Origin: CAVVVS01 sp963751355
GTDB lineage: Bacteria; Bacteroidota; Ignavibacteria; Ignavibacteriales; Ignavibacteriaceae
Length of the DNA: 64,000 bases
Direction of reading: 5' to 3'
Assembly (NCBI GenBank): GCA_963751355.1
Contig: CAVVVS010000137.1
Location: forward strand, 1 to 64,000
Under the pieces are notes generated by a model, which did not search any database, was not told where the DNA came from, and saw only the letters and a program-made list of their open reading frames with translations. Of the stretch, positions 20,910-29,582 are shown in pieces. The number at the start of each line of letters is the position of its first letter. Within the stretch, counting starts at the first letter, position 1. The translations under genes were made by a program, and so were the position numbers.

Positions 20910-22535
20910 ATGTTAAAAAGAGTATTTACTGTATGTGTATTAACATTTTTATTATTAAGCCAGGGAGGGCTCTTTGCACAGAGCGGTCACGAATGGGTAG
21001 TACCGAATACCGATTATTTAAATAATATTATTATGAGCGACACTACATCAACCGGTGAAAGAGTTGATCCGGATCGTATCTATGTTTTACAAAGAGGTGA
21101 AACTTATTTAATCGATTACGAAATCGATAACACTTATCCGGTGCGTATTGTAGCTGCAGACGGGGATGGTCCTAAACCGGTTGTACAGCTTGCAACGAAT
21201 GAGTCGACCGGCAATTATCCGTTCGATTTTATTTGGATGGATGGGAGTGTTTACTTGAAAGGAATTGTCGTCTCGGGAATGCCAGATGCAACTTATAATT
21301 TCAATTCAGTTTTATGGGTTGATGCTTCAGGATTAGATATTGTTATAGATGATTGTGTATTTGCCAATGTGAGCGGCCAGTTAATACGTGCCCAAAACCC
21401 GTTAAGATTATTAAAAATAACCAATTCAACACTAGGTAATATGGGATTTATTCCGACATCTTCTTTTGGAACTGGTAAAGGTATTGATTTTAGAGCCGGT
21501 TCGTGTGATTCTGCTATTTTCAGAAATAATACCTGGGTAAATATTCAGGATAGACTTATTCGGCATAGGAACTCGACTGCCGCATTGAATTATTTTGAAT
21601 TTGATCACAACACTGTTGTTGTATCATGTTCATATGATGGATTATTCGAGCTGGGTGCTGTTGGCGAAAAAGTAGTTGTTAAAAATAATTTGTTAGTAGA
21701 TGCTTATACTTTTGGTAGAGATACAACCGATGCTTCACGTTTGGCGGAATTTAACGGATCGGGTGAATATGAAGCAGATGGAGTTCATTACAAAATGTGT
21801 ATTCTTGCTTCCGATCCGCCGGATACTTCAATTGGAAATGAAAATACTCAATTCATTGTAAGGAATAACTACTACAGTTATACTCAACCGCAAATAGATT
21901 GGTGGCAGACTAACAATGTAATGGAGCCTTACACAATGACCTCAAGGATTGAACATAGCTTGAGTGATCCGTCAAATGCATTTATTATGGAAAATGGAAT
22001 TGCATTAGGAGCTAGACCTAATATTCCATTTGATTTGATGAATTGGTACATAACTCCTATTGATCAAGGTGGGGCAGGCAAAACTAGAATTACGACAACG
22101 GATCATGACTACGATAGAAAATCTATTGAGTATTTAGTCGATACACTTGATTGTACTTACCCAAAAACGGCAGCTGCATATACGGGGGCTGATAATAGTC
22201 AACCGGCAGGCGATTTAAATTGGTGGGGTATAGAAACCGGCATAGGAAAAGATCCTACAATCGGTATCCCAAATGAATTTAATCTTTCACAAAATTACCC
22301 GAATCCATTTAATCCTACTACGAATATTAAATTCTCTTTACCGAAAACAAGTAAAGTGGTTTTAAGTATTTATAATGTTTTGGGACAGCAGATTGCTCAG
22401 TTAGTGAATAATGAATTGAAAGCCGGAAACTATAATTATGAATTTAATGCTTCAAGTTTATCAAGCGGAATTTATTTCTATAGTCTGCATGCAGATAATT
22501 TTACTATGACAAAGAAAATGATTTTACTGAAATAG
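20910..22535 (+). CDS. T9SS-exported right-handed beta-helix protein
   Basis: A 541-residue secreted protein with signal peptide (TVCVLTFLLLSQGGLFAQ). The middle has repeated short strands (FDFIWMDGSVYLKGIVVSGM, IVIDDCVFANVSGQLI, FEFDHNTVVV), typical of parallel beta-helix polysaccharide lyases or surface binders. The C-terminal 85 residues (SQNYPNPFNPTT, SKVVLSIYNVLGQ, SGIYFYSL, KKMILLK) form a type IX secretion type-A sorting domain in the Ignavibacteria style. A GGAGGT ribosome site precedes the ATG. It is about 50 bp after the receptor and probably acts on or binds the polysaccharide. Catalytic residues cannot be named. Confidence 0.8.
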   Translation: MLKRVFTVCVLTFLLLSQGGLFAQSGHEWVVPNTDYLNNIIMSDTTSTGERVDPDRIYVLQRGETYLIDYEIDNTYPVRIVAADGDGPKPVVQLATNESTGNYPFDFIWMDGSVYLKGIVVSGMPDATYNFNSVLWVDASGLDIVIDDCVFANVSGQLIRAQNPLRLLKITNSTLGNMGFIPTSSFGTGKGIDFRAGSCDSAIFRNNTWVNIQDRLIRHRNSTAALNYFEFDHNTVVVSCSYDGLFELGAVGEKVVVKNNLLVDAYTFGRDTTDASRLAEFNGSGEYEADGVHYKMCILASDPPDTSIGNENTQFIVRNNYYSYTQPQIDWWQTNNVMEPYTMTSRIEHSLSDPSNAFIMENGIALGARPNIPFDLMNWYITPIDQGGAGKTRITTTDHDYDRKSIEYLVDTLDCTYPKTAAAYTGADNSQPAGDLNWWGIETGIGKDPTIGIPNEFNLSQNYPNPFNPTTNIKFSLPKTSKVVLSIYNVLGQQIAQLVNNELKAGNYNYEFNASSLSSGIYFYSLHADNFTMTKKMILLK

Positions 22536-22556
22536 GAAGATTTTCTTAATAGTAAA

Positions 22557-22962
22557 TGAGCGCCAAGCAAAGCTTGGACTATTCTAATTGGGGTGAGGTA
22601 TGAAGTTGCGAACCTGCCAAGTCCCAATCGTGGTAAAACTCTAAAGCCACGTAGCGAGAAACCGGAGTATGATTGGAAACGTTCATACTTTATGCGGTTT
22701 GACAAAGTAATCACCCATCCTGCCCAGTGGGGATGGAGAAAGGATGCGACGCAAAAGATCGGGTTGTAACGAATGTGAACACAAAGGTAGCCCCGTAAAG
22801 GTCAGTAACAGAGATGGACGAGCGTAAGGACATATTTGAAGAAGCTTATCGCAGAGTGAAAGCCAATGGTGGAACAGGCGGGTAGACGGAATAACCTTTG
22901 CAGATATAAAGTCAAAAGGAGAACTGGAAAACTTAGCGGAACCTCAGGCAGAACAGTTCTAA
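22557..22962 (+). mobile_element. Group II intron 5' relic with truncated reverse transcriptase
   Basis: The segment begins TGAGCGCCAAGC and is followed by compact RNA-like sequence, then by an open frame from ATG 22814. That frame reads ERKDIFEEAYRRVKANGGTGG, the conserved start of a group II intron reverse transcriptase. A lost base at about 22881 shifts it to VDGITFADIKSKGELENL, after which it ends in a stop near 22962. The rest of the transcriptase and domains IV-VI are absent, so it is a dead fragment placed after the T9SS gene. A D5-D6 relic of the same kind is at 632-702. Confidence 0.65.
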
Positions 22963-22977
22963 ACTACTTCTATTTTT

Positions 22978-23024
22978 AAAAGTGGTTGCTTATAAAGCTT
23001 ATCGATTTTTATGTAACCACTTTT
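22978..23024. terminator. Bidirectional terminator-like hairpin
   Basis: AAAAGTGGTT (22978-22987) is paired perfectly with AACCACTTTT (23015-23024) across a 27-base loop, and T-rich DNA flanks both ends. It lies between the convergent T9SS gene/intron relic and the minus-strand sulfatase, where a terminator for both would be expected. Confidence 0.45.
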
Positions 23025-23071
23025 TATCTTTCACTACAAGAGATTAATTTTATACCCAACGATCTAAATTA

Positions 23072-24658
23072 TTATTTTTCGAAATCGGATTCATTTACCC
23101 ATTTCGCTTTAATATTTTCACCCTTCATGTATCGTTCATAAAAATTGCGGGTCTTCTCGTTTCCACTAATGTATTCATCAAATACATACCCCTTACCAAA
23201 CATCCGGGGGTCGCCTTGTGTCTTTAATTCTGCAAAAAGTTTGTCATGTAAATCTGTTTTGATTTGCTTCAACTTGGGATCACCGGCAAGATTATTAATG
23301 CACTCAGGATCATTTTTAATATTATATAATTCTTCCTCCGGACGTTTTCCGAATGATAATTTCCAGTATTCTGTGTTTTGATTATTTCTGTTCCTATCTA
23401 AAATATCGGTCTTTGTCGGGCTTCCGTCGCAGTCCAAATATCCCGTTTCCGGATTACCCGATGGCCATCTTGTATTTTCAAAATTTTTTACGTACAAATA
23501 ATTGTCCTTTATAATTCCTCTTATCGGATATCCTTCATCGTGAGGTCGACCGACATCGTCTCTTTCTTTCCCGATTAATACATAATTTCTGTCGGGATCT
23601 ACTTGACCGGATTTTTCCGATTTAAATATTCCGGTTAAACCTTTTCCTGTAATGGATTTCATGCCGGACTTATTTTGACTGACTCCTGCAAGTTCAAGAT
23701 ATGTCGGTACCAAATCGATAAAATTAACATAGTCGTCAATAACTCTTCCGGGATTTTTTATTCCCTTTTTCCACATAATGGCGAGCGGAATATGATTTGA
23801 ATATTCATAATCCTGTCCTTTAACGCGCGGAAACGGCATACCGTTGTCGCCTGTCACTATTACCAGAGTATTGTCAAGTTCGTTTCTATCTTTGAGTGCT
23901 TTTAGCATTTTTTGTAAATGTTTATCGAAATATTCAATCTCAAAAGCATAATCAAGTAAATCGGTTCTGACAATTCTATCGTCTGGCCAAAACGAATAAA
24001 CTTTATCGATATCCGATAATTTCTTTTTGCCAATTTTAATTCCTGCGCCGTATTCGTATCTCCTGTGTGGCTCATGACCGCCGTACCAAAAACAGAACGG
24101 TTTATTCTTTGGCTTTGAATTCAAGAAATCTAAAAAATTAGTCGAATAATCATTAGTCGAAATAAATTTAGCGGGCGGTACGGTTGTTCTTTTGTCAAAC
24201 GGAGTCCCAGTCAAATGTCTCGATTTTCCGTTTATTTTTCCTGGAATACCTGGTGCCCATCCTTTACCGGTGCATCCTGTATAATATCCGTTTTCCGAAA
24301 GTACCTCCGGATAAGTTTTGAATTTTTTCGGAAAATATGACCACTGATTTGCAGCTGCTTCCAACTGCCATGAATTTCTTCCGGTCAACATGCACGCTCT
24401 CGAAGGAGCGCATTTCGCATTAGGAGTGTATGAATTTTTGAAAAGCAATCCGTTTTTTGCTACTTCGTCGAATCCCGGGGTGTTTACCCATATACACCCG
24501 TAAGCACTCATATCCGGATACGATGCATCATCCGCTACGCAAAATAAAATATTCGGTCTCGAATCCGGTTTTGCTCTGTCGTCGAATCCGGCTATTCCGA
24601 TAATCATATATGATAGCGCTGCACCTGTTACTGTTGTAAAGAAATCTCTTCGTTTCAT
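23072..24658 (-). CDS. Sulfatase, heparan N-sulfatase (sulfamidase)-like
   Basis: Secreted sulfatase of 528 residues with a Tat-like leader (MKRRDFFTTVTGAALSYMII). RPNILFCVADDASYPDM begins the fold and CAPSR at about residue 83 is the formylglycine motif. The following TGRNSWQLEAAANQWSYFP block resembles sulfamidases (SGSH-like), which split N-sulfate from glucosamine; that substrate is an inference. GKGWAPGIPG, HEPHRRYEYG, TGDNGMPFPR and EELYNIKNDPECINN complete the family pattern. It is the last gene of the corrinoid methyltransferase operon, 35 bp after the MtaA-like gene. Confidence 0.85.
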   Translation of the reverse strand: MKRRDFFTTVTGAALSYMIIGIAGFDDRAKPDSRPNILFCVADDASYPDMSAYGCIWVNTPGFDEVAKNGLLFKNSYTPNAKCAPSRACMLTGRNSWQLEAAANQWSYFPKKFKTYPEVLSENGYYTGCTGKGWAPGIPGKINGKSRHLTGTPFDKRTTVPPAKFISTNDYSTNFLDFLNSKPKNKPFCFWYGGHEPHRRYEYGAGIKIGKKKLSDIDKVYSFWPDDRIVRTDLLDYAFEIEYFDKHLQKMLKALKDRNELDNTLVIVTGDNGMPFPRVKGQDYEYSNHIPLAIMWKKGIKNPGRVIDDYVNFIDLVPTYLELAGVSQNKSGMKSITGKGLTGIFKSEKSGQVDPDRNYVLIGKERDDVGRPHDEGYPIRGIIKDNYLYVKNFENTRWPSGNPETGYLDCDGSPTKTDILDRNRNNQNTEYWKLSFGKRPEEELYNIKNDPECINNLAGDPKLKQIKTDLHDKLFAELKTQGDPRMFGKGYVFDEYISGNEKTRNFYERYMKGENIKAKWVNESDFEK

Positions 24659-24693
24659 TTATACTTCCCTTTAAAATCGATTGCAAATTTTTA

Positions 24694-25695
24694 TTACTGC
24701 ATATACGAAACCAAACCACAAAGCATTTTTAGATTTGCTTCCGGCGTTCCCGAGGGAATTTCGCATCCAGCATTAATCATGTAGGGATTACCGACTTGCT
24801 CATAGATTTCTGAAATCATATTTTTTATTTTTTCAGTCGTTCCGAATCGTATTACTGCTACCGGATCTAGATTACCTGTAATTACAACATTGTTTCCTAC
24901 TGTATCACGAACCGTTTTCATATTTACCATGTGGTCTACATCGAGAATATCTACTCCCAAATCCGCAATACCTGGAAGAAGATGAGTAATGTTTCCGCAA
25001 ATGTGAAGTTTTACAATTGCACCGGCTTCTTGAATTGCTTTCACAAGTTTTTTTTCTCTCGGCTGAATTAATCTTCCATAAGTATCTGGACCAATTTGGC
25101 TTGCTATTGCATCTCCAATACCGATTGTATCTACACCGGCGTTTATCTGTGCGCGAGCAAATTCAATTCCGGCATCGACACAAACATCCATTAATTCACA
25201 GACAAAATCCACATCCTCCATCAAATCCATCAAAAATTCTGTTATACCGCGAAGATCGCCTGCCTCGGCTGCCGGACCTTCTATCCATCCGAGTATTGAA
25301 TATTGTCCCCCATATTTTTGTTTGTAATTTTCGGCAGCTTTAATTCTATCCAGCATGCGTTCCGATTTCAATGAATCAGGTTTCATCAGCACCGATAAAT
25401 CTTTAGTCTCTTTTAGCGGATGAGTACTTCTGGGAACACCGTCTTTTATAAATTCTACTTTTGATCCGAATCCGTGTGTTTCCCGGTATGGATCGGAAAT
25501 ACAGCTAAGCTGATCAATACCAAAATGCTCTGCACACTTAATGTTAGATTCGACAAGCACATTATAATTGGAAGCGAATTTACCGTAATTTGCTCCGATA
25601 AATTCTGCGGCGTACTGCATTAAAATAGGAATTCTCGGAAGGTAATCAACTTTGTTGCCTTTTATAACTCCCATATATCTTTCATATCCGTTCAT
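24694..25695 (-). CDS. MtaA/UroD-family corrinoid methyltransferase
   Basis: A 333-residue member of the uroporphyrinogen decarboxylase superfamily, subgroup of MtaA/MtbA/CmuA-type methyltransferases. These move the methyl group from a methyl-corrinoid protein to an acceptor such as coenzyme M or tetrahydrofolate. The zinc site HxC is seen in KLHICGN and the third ligand probably in INAGCEIPSGTP near the end. The N-terminal ERYMGVIKGNKVDYLPRIPI is typical for the family. Haem decarboxylation is unlikely given the context: the MtaB- and MtaC-like genes are upstream on the same strand. The acceptor in a non-methanogen would probably be tetrahydrofolate, or homocysteine through MetE/H-like chemistry. 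Confidence 0.8.
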   Translation of the reverse strand: MNGYERYMGVIKGNKVDYLPRIPILMQYAAEFIGANYGKFASNYNVLVESNIKCAEHFGIDQLSCISDPYRETHGFGSKVEFIKDGVPRSTHPLKETKDLSVLMKPDSLKSERMLDRIKAAENYKQKYGGQYSILGWIEGPAAEAGDLRGITEFLMDLMEDVDFVCELMDVCVDAGIEFARAQINAGVDTIGIGDAIASQIGPDTYGRLIQPREKKLVKAIQEAGAIVKLHICGNITHLLPGIADLGVDILDVDHMVNMKTVRDTVGNNVVITGNLDPVAVIRFGTTEKIKNMISEIYEQVGNPYMINAGCEIPSGTPEANLKMLCGLVSYMQ

Positions 25696-25803
25696 TGTTT
25701 CTCCCGTTTATTAAAAATTTAAACCTAATAACAAAAATCTTCAAATTTTTTAAAAAATTTTAATATTTTTAATAATTGTTTACTCTATAATATTTTTTAC
25801 ATT

Positions 25804-26631
25804 TTAATTTTTGTCTCTCTGTCTGTATAATATTGGATTAAGAGGGGAAGCTACAATATTACCAATCTTCACTCCGGGACACCATTTTTCCCAGTCGGCT
25901 CTTTGATAATCATTTGTAGGCTCCTTTAGTTTTATATTTTCATCCATATAAATTATAGTCATAACTGCACGTACTTTATCGGAATTATTAGCACCAGCAT
26001 GGTGAAAAGTCCAACCATAATGTAAACTTACTTCACCAATGTCGAACGGTTCAACGAAGTGGCTGATATTTTCTTTTTCCAGAGCTTTTTTTAATTCAGC
26101 TTCCGACTCGTCGCTTATTTCCAGATCGCGTCCGAAAGAAAATTTGTGGCTTTTAACCGAAAATGCGAGAGGACCCATTGAAAGCGGAATTTTTTGCAAC
26201 GGGATCCAGATTGTAATTGTTTTATCGGAATCGAGAGGCCAATAAAATTGGTCTGCATGCCAGGGTGTAATTCCGCCGGACGGTTCTTTGTATAAAGCCT
26301 GATCATGGTATAATCTAACTCCTTCAACCCCCAAAAGATCGGCAGCTATTTTTGCCAGCCTTTTACTTTTTACAAACTCGTTAATGGTTTCGTTTTCTCT
26401 CCATAGATTGAATATTTGTAAAAATGCTTTTTGGTAGGTTGTCCTTTCTTCCATAGGAAGATGTATTTGATTTAACTCTACAACTTTTTGACTTATTATT
26501 TTTCCGTAATAATTCACCGCTTCTTCCGATAATACATTTTTGAGCTTTACAAAACCGTTTTCTCGAAAGAAGCGAATTTGTTCATTGTTGATTTTATATA
26601 GTTCATTTATATGTAATTTGAAATCGCTCAT
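25804..26631 (-). CDS. Phytanoyl-CoA dioxygenase (PhyH) family protein
   Basis: An Fe(II)/2-oxoglutarate oxygenase-fold protein. The iron site is visible as HxD in PWHADQFYWP and the distal His in TFHHAGANNSDKVRAVMTI. I place the start at 26631 (MSDFKLHINELY), with a GAGG ribosome site, rather than the ATG 51 bp upstream that would overlap the preceding gene. The oxygenase would oxidise a small substrate and could remove a methyl group oxidatively. In this operon it sits between the MetH-activation-like gene and the MtaA-like gene, which is odd because corrinoid methyl transfer is an anaerobic pathway. Its substrate is unknown. Confidence 0.8.
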   Translation of the reverse strand: MSDFKLHINELYKINNEQIRFFRENGFVKLKNVLSEEAVNYYGKIISQKVVELNQIHLPMEERTTYQKAFLQIFNLWRENETINEFVKSKRLAKIAADLLGVEGVRLYHDQALYKEPSGGITPWHADQFYWPLDSDKTITIWIPLQKIPLSMGPLAFSVKSHKFSFGRDLEISDESEAELKKALEKENISHFVEPFDIGEVSLHYGWTFHHAGANNSDKVRAVMTIIYMDENIKLKEPTNDYQRADWEKWCPGVKIGNIVASPLNPILYRQRDKN

Positions 26632-26647
26632 AAATACCTCATGTTTG

Positions 26648-27396
26648 TTAAGTTTTGAATCTTTTATAGATACATTTTCCACTTCTGCAAATGTTGCAGC
26701 CGTAACTTATTCTTTTAACGTTTTTTCCGATACTGATTATTCCTCTTACGGATTTTGCCGGTATCATTAACGAGCTTGAAGTCAAAGTTATTCCGCAAAA
26801 ATTTAGAGGCATTAGTCTAAATAATTTTTGCTGCTCCGAAAGGTCCCAATCACAATATCCGGGACTATATTTATTTGTAATATTATATCCTTTAGAGCGA
26901 TATAATATTTCCAAATCATCTTGAATTTTATCAATTGTCGCTTCGACAATTTCGGAACCTATAATATCCAGAATATAGCCGTCCAAAAATTCGCCCTCTT
27001 TACCCATTTGTTTTGATAAGTCGCTAATTTCTTTGCCCACAGTACATATAAAGATTAAAAGTTTTTCCGACTTTTTAACGCTATGAGACATCATTTTATC
27101 AACGCTAAATTCCAGTGAGTTGTCAAGCATATCGCATGTCGTGAAAGTGTAATTATCCGGATCAAAATAATCGGGGTAAATTTCTACAAATACGGCTTTA
27201 ATTCGACAAATGCAACGTGCAAGTATCAAATCATTTTCTATAAGAGAATCAAAAGGATCGGGAACTTGATTATTTTCAAAACCGAGAAGATTCTGTATTC
27301 TTGACTTGATATTTCAATTTCCGAATAATTTAAGTCCACTTCGGAGTAAATATAAAGTCTGGCTTTTTTTAGCGCAGAACCTAGAATATCGAACAC
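26648..27396 (-). CDS. MetH activation-domain-like protein, frameshifted N-terminus
   Basis: Related to the vitamin B12-dependent methionine synthase activation domain and to small proteins accompanying corrinoid methyltransferases. The visible part has FICTVGKEISDL, SPGYCDWDLSEQQKLF, CGITLTSSSLMIPAKSVRGIIS and a C-terminal CxxC...C cluster (CNICRSGKCIYKR). An N-terminal segment reading NLLGFENNQVPDPFDSL is encoded just upstream in another frame. The shift is at about 27305. The GTG at 27396 lies 5 bp after the MtaC-like stop, so translation coupling is likely. Its role is probably corrinoid reactivation or maturation. Confidence 0.65.
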
Positions 27397-27401
27397 TATA
27401 T

Positions 27402-28082
27402 TTAAGCAGCAAATTTATTAATAAATTTTACGGCTCCTTGCGGGTTTGGTGAATAAGCATCGGCACCGATTTTAATAGAAAATTCTTTGCTGACCGGTGC
27501 ACCTCCGATAATAATCTTTGTATCGGGATTAAAATTCTTTATTTCGTTAACTACTTTTCCCATGTTTACCATTGTCGTTGTTAAAAGAGCGGACAGACCT
27601 ACTATACAATTAGGATATTCTTTAATGTTTTTTATAAATGTTTCCGATGAGACGTCGACTCCCAAGTCAATTATTTGCCATCCGCTGCCTTCAACCATCA
27701 TGGATACAAGATTTTTGCCGATGTCATGTAAATCGCCGGTTACAGTCCCGATAACAAAAGTTCCTTTTTTCGACAGCGAGCCATCGTAAAAATAACTTTT
27801 CATATGTAACATTGCTCTGCTCATAGCTTTAGCAGACATCAACATTTGAGGGACAAATATTTTGTGTTCGCTGAATTTTTGCCCCACTCTTTCCATTCCG
27901 ATAATTAGTCCTTTGCTCAGTATTTCATTCGGTGGGATACCGCTTGCCAATGCTTCCGCTGTTAATTCGTCGGCACCTTTCTCACCTTTCATAATCGTCG
28001 GAAATGGACTGTTTATATCTATCTTTCCGAATTCAATACACTTTGCAATTTTTTCTAATTTCTCTTCCACTTTATTTTCCAA
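27402..28082 (-). CDS. mtaC: MtaC-like corrinoid-binding protein
   Basis: A 226-residue corrinoid protein with the usual helical cap domain (about residues 1-95) and a B12-binding Rossmann domain. The cobalt-ligand motif DxHDxG appears as GDLHDIGKNLV, followed by GWQIIDLGVDV, VGLSALLTTT and the nucleotide-tail loop IIGGAPVS. It carries the methyl group between the MtaB-like and MtaA-like enzymes. It starts 2 bp after the MtaB-like stop in the reading direction and is followed by the activation-domain-like gene. The symbol is by family and context; substrate specificity is inferred from the neighbouring MtaB-like gene. Confidence 0.9.
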   Translation of the reverse strand: MENKVEEKLEKIAKCIEFGKIDINSPFPTIMKGEKGADELTAEALASGIPPNEILSKGLIIGMERVGQKFSEHKIFVPQMLMSAKAMSRAMLHMKSYFYDGSLSKKGTFVIGTVTGDLHDIGKNLVSMMVEGSGWQIIDLGVDVSSETFIKNIKEYPNCIVGLSALLTTTMVNMGKVVNEIKNFNPDTKIIIGGAPVSKEFSIKIGADAYSPNPQGAVKFINKFAA

Positions 28083-28084
28083 TT

Positions 28085-29461
28085 TTAGAATCCGTATTCT
28101 TCAATTAATATTTTATTCCGATCAATCGTAGGTAAATTTGCTTCAAAGAATTTATGTCCATTTTTCGGTATTGATTGAATATCGTTTCGTAAAATTTCTG
28201 TCCATGGTTTTTCGATATCGTCTAAGACTAAGTATTTATCTTTGCATGCGGTTTCGATTAATTCAATACCCTTTAAAGCTCCGTCAACTGCGGTTTCAAT
28301 ATAGTTTTCGCTTTTAACTATTTCTTCAGAAATTTTAATTAAATTCGTGGGATCAAGAATTAAAGCCTGTGGATCGCGATAAGCATCAGACTCAACCATC
28401 AAATTTTGCAAATTAAGCACATAATCATTCCCTTTTTCCAAAGCTTTGTTCATGAGCCTGCAGTCACATTCTAATTGCTCAAGATAGATTGTCGGAGCCA
28501 TGCCGGATAGTAATTTTATATTTTGAACAGATTCATTACTCCAAAGATCGGCACATGCTGTGGCAATATTTCCCAAAGGGCTGAAGTGAGCACAAGCAGC
28601 TGTTTTACCTTCCATTGAAATTGGGATCCCGGTTATTGCTCTAAGAAAAGGTCCTTCATAACCACAGTTTTTATCCGGTCCGAACGCTCCTTTTTCAACG
28701 GCAACCAACGTTTTTACCATTGTTACAATTCTGGCAACTGCAACAAATACTTTGGGTATGTACTTTTTCTCTGCCAAAACCATTGCAGTATTTCCGAAAC
28801 CGTATGTAGTATCACCTCCGAGACAAGCTGCTGCCCGCTCCGATATATCTTTAATTCGACACCAAAGAAAATCCATATCACGAACCCCCACAACGGCTTG
28901 TGAAAAGAGAAATTGTTTCATATTATACATCATAAGAGTATCATCGGAAATTTCTTTACCTGCTGTAGATTCGATTGAAGGTAGATTACCACCGTTCCTG
29001 GCTCCGTCTTCAAAAAGCTCCAGCATTGCCGGAAGAAATGTAGAGCTTCTTTGTTTTGGGGGTCTATCAAACTCCCGCAGGTCGTTTGGTGTTAAACGAA
29101 TTTCGGTTTTAAGACCATCTTTTTGGAAATAATCTCCACATATATCGTTCATCGCTTTTACAATCTCGACGCCGATTTGAGGATACTTTGTCATTTCAAC
29201 CACAGTTTCAAACTCAAGTACTAAACCGTTGCTGTAAAATTCCAAAGCTCTTTTCAGAGCATCGTCAACAATATTTCTGTAATGTTGAACTATCTCATTT
29301 TTTGTATTTAGTGAAACCTCGACTGCTGGCAATGTGAAATTTAATTCAGTAAAAACAATCCCGCCACCTATAGTTAATCCTCTTTTTGTCTTAACGGGAA
29401 AAGGAGCCTTCCCGAATATCAAGCCTTCCGGTTCGGAAATTGTTAGTTCTCCATATTTCAT
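28085..29461 (-). CDS. mtaB: MtaB-like methanol:corrinoid methyltransferase
   Basis: A 458-residue zinc enzyme that transfers the methyl group of methanol, or a related substrate, to the corrinoid protein. DKNCGYEGPFLRAITGIPIS and SMEGKTAACAH are signature blocks of the MtaB family. Probable zinc ligands are E164 (SIESTAGKE), C213 (AACLGGDTTYGFG) and C266 (KNCGYEG), at the positions where M. barkeri MtaB has E164, C220 and C269. It is first in the operon, 122 bp from the divergent AraC gene. The length is normal and there is no frameshift. Because the neighbours are sulfatases and glycosidases, the methyl source could be esterified or ether-linked methyl on a glycan. Confidence 0.9.
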   Translation of the reverse strand: MKYGELTISEPEGLIFGKAPFPVKTKRGLTIGGGIVFTELNFTLPAVEVSLNTKNEIVQHYRNIVDDALKRALEFYSNGLVLEFETVVEMTKYPQIGVEIVKAMNDICGDYFQKDGLKTEIRLTPNDLREFDRPPKQRSSTFLPAMLELFEDGARNGGNLPSIESTAGKEISDDTLMMYNMKQFLFSQAVVGVRDMDFLWCRIKDISERAAACLGGDTTYGFGNTAMVLAEKKYIPKVFVAVARIVTMVKTLVAVEKGAFGPDKNCGYEGPFLRAITGIPISMEGKTAACAHFSPLGNIATACADLWSNESVQNIKLLSGMAPTIYLEQLECDCRLMNKALEKGNDYVLNLQNLMVESDAYRDPQALILDPTNLIKISEEIVKSENYIETAVDGALKGIELIETACKDKYLVLDDIEKPWTEILRNDIQSIPKNGHKFFEANLPTIDRNKILIEEYGF

Positions 29462-29582
29462 TTTTACGACAGCTAATTTTTGTTGTATAATTATAGCATG
29501 TTTTTTTCAACAAAATACATACTAAATAGACAGAAATTGACACTATATTGCGCTTTTCTCGATTAATGTTTATTTATGTACC

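Noticed and set aside
632..22962. One group II intron split in two
   Set aside because: The 3' half lies upstream of the 5' half in the same orientation, so a simple break cannot make that arrangement.
24694..25695. hemE (uroporphyrinogen decarboxylase in haem synthesis)
   Set aside because: The HxC zinc motif and the neighbouring MtaB- and MtaC-like genes point to the corrinoid methyltransferase branch of the superfamily.
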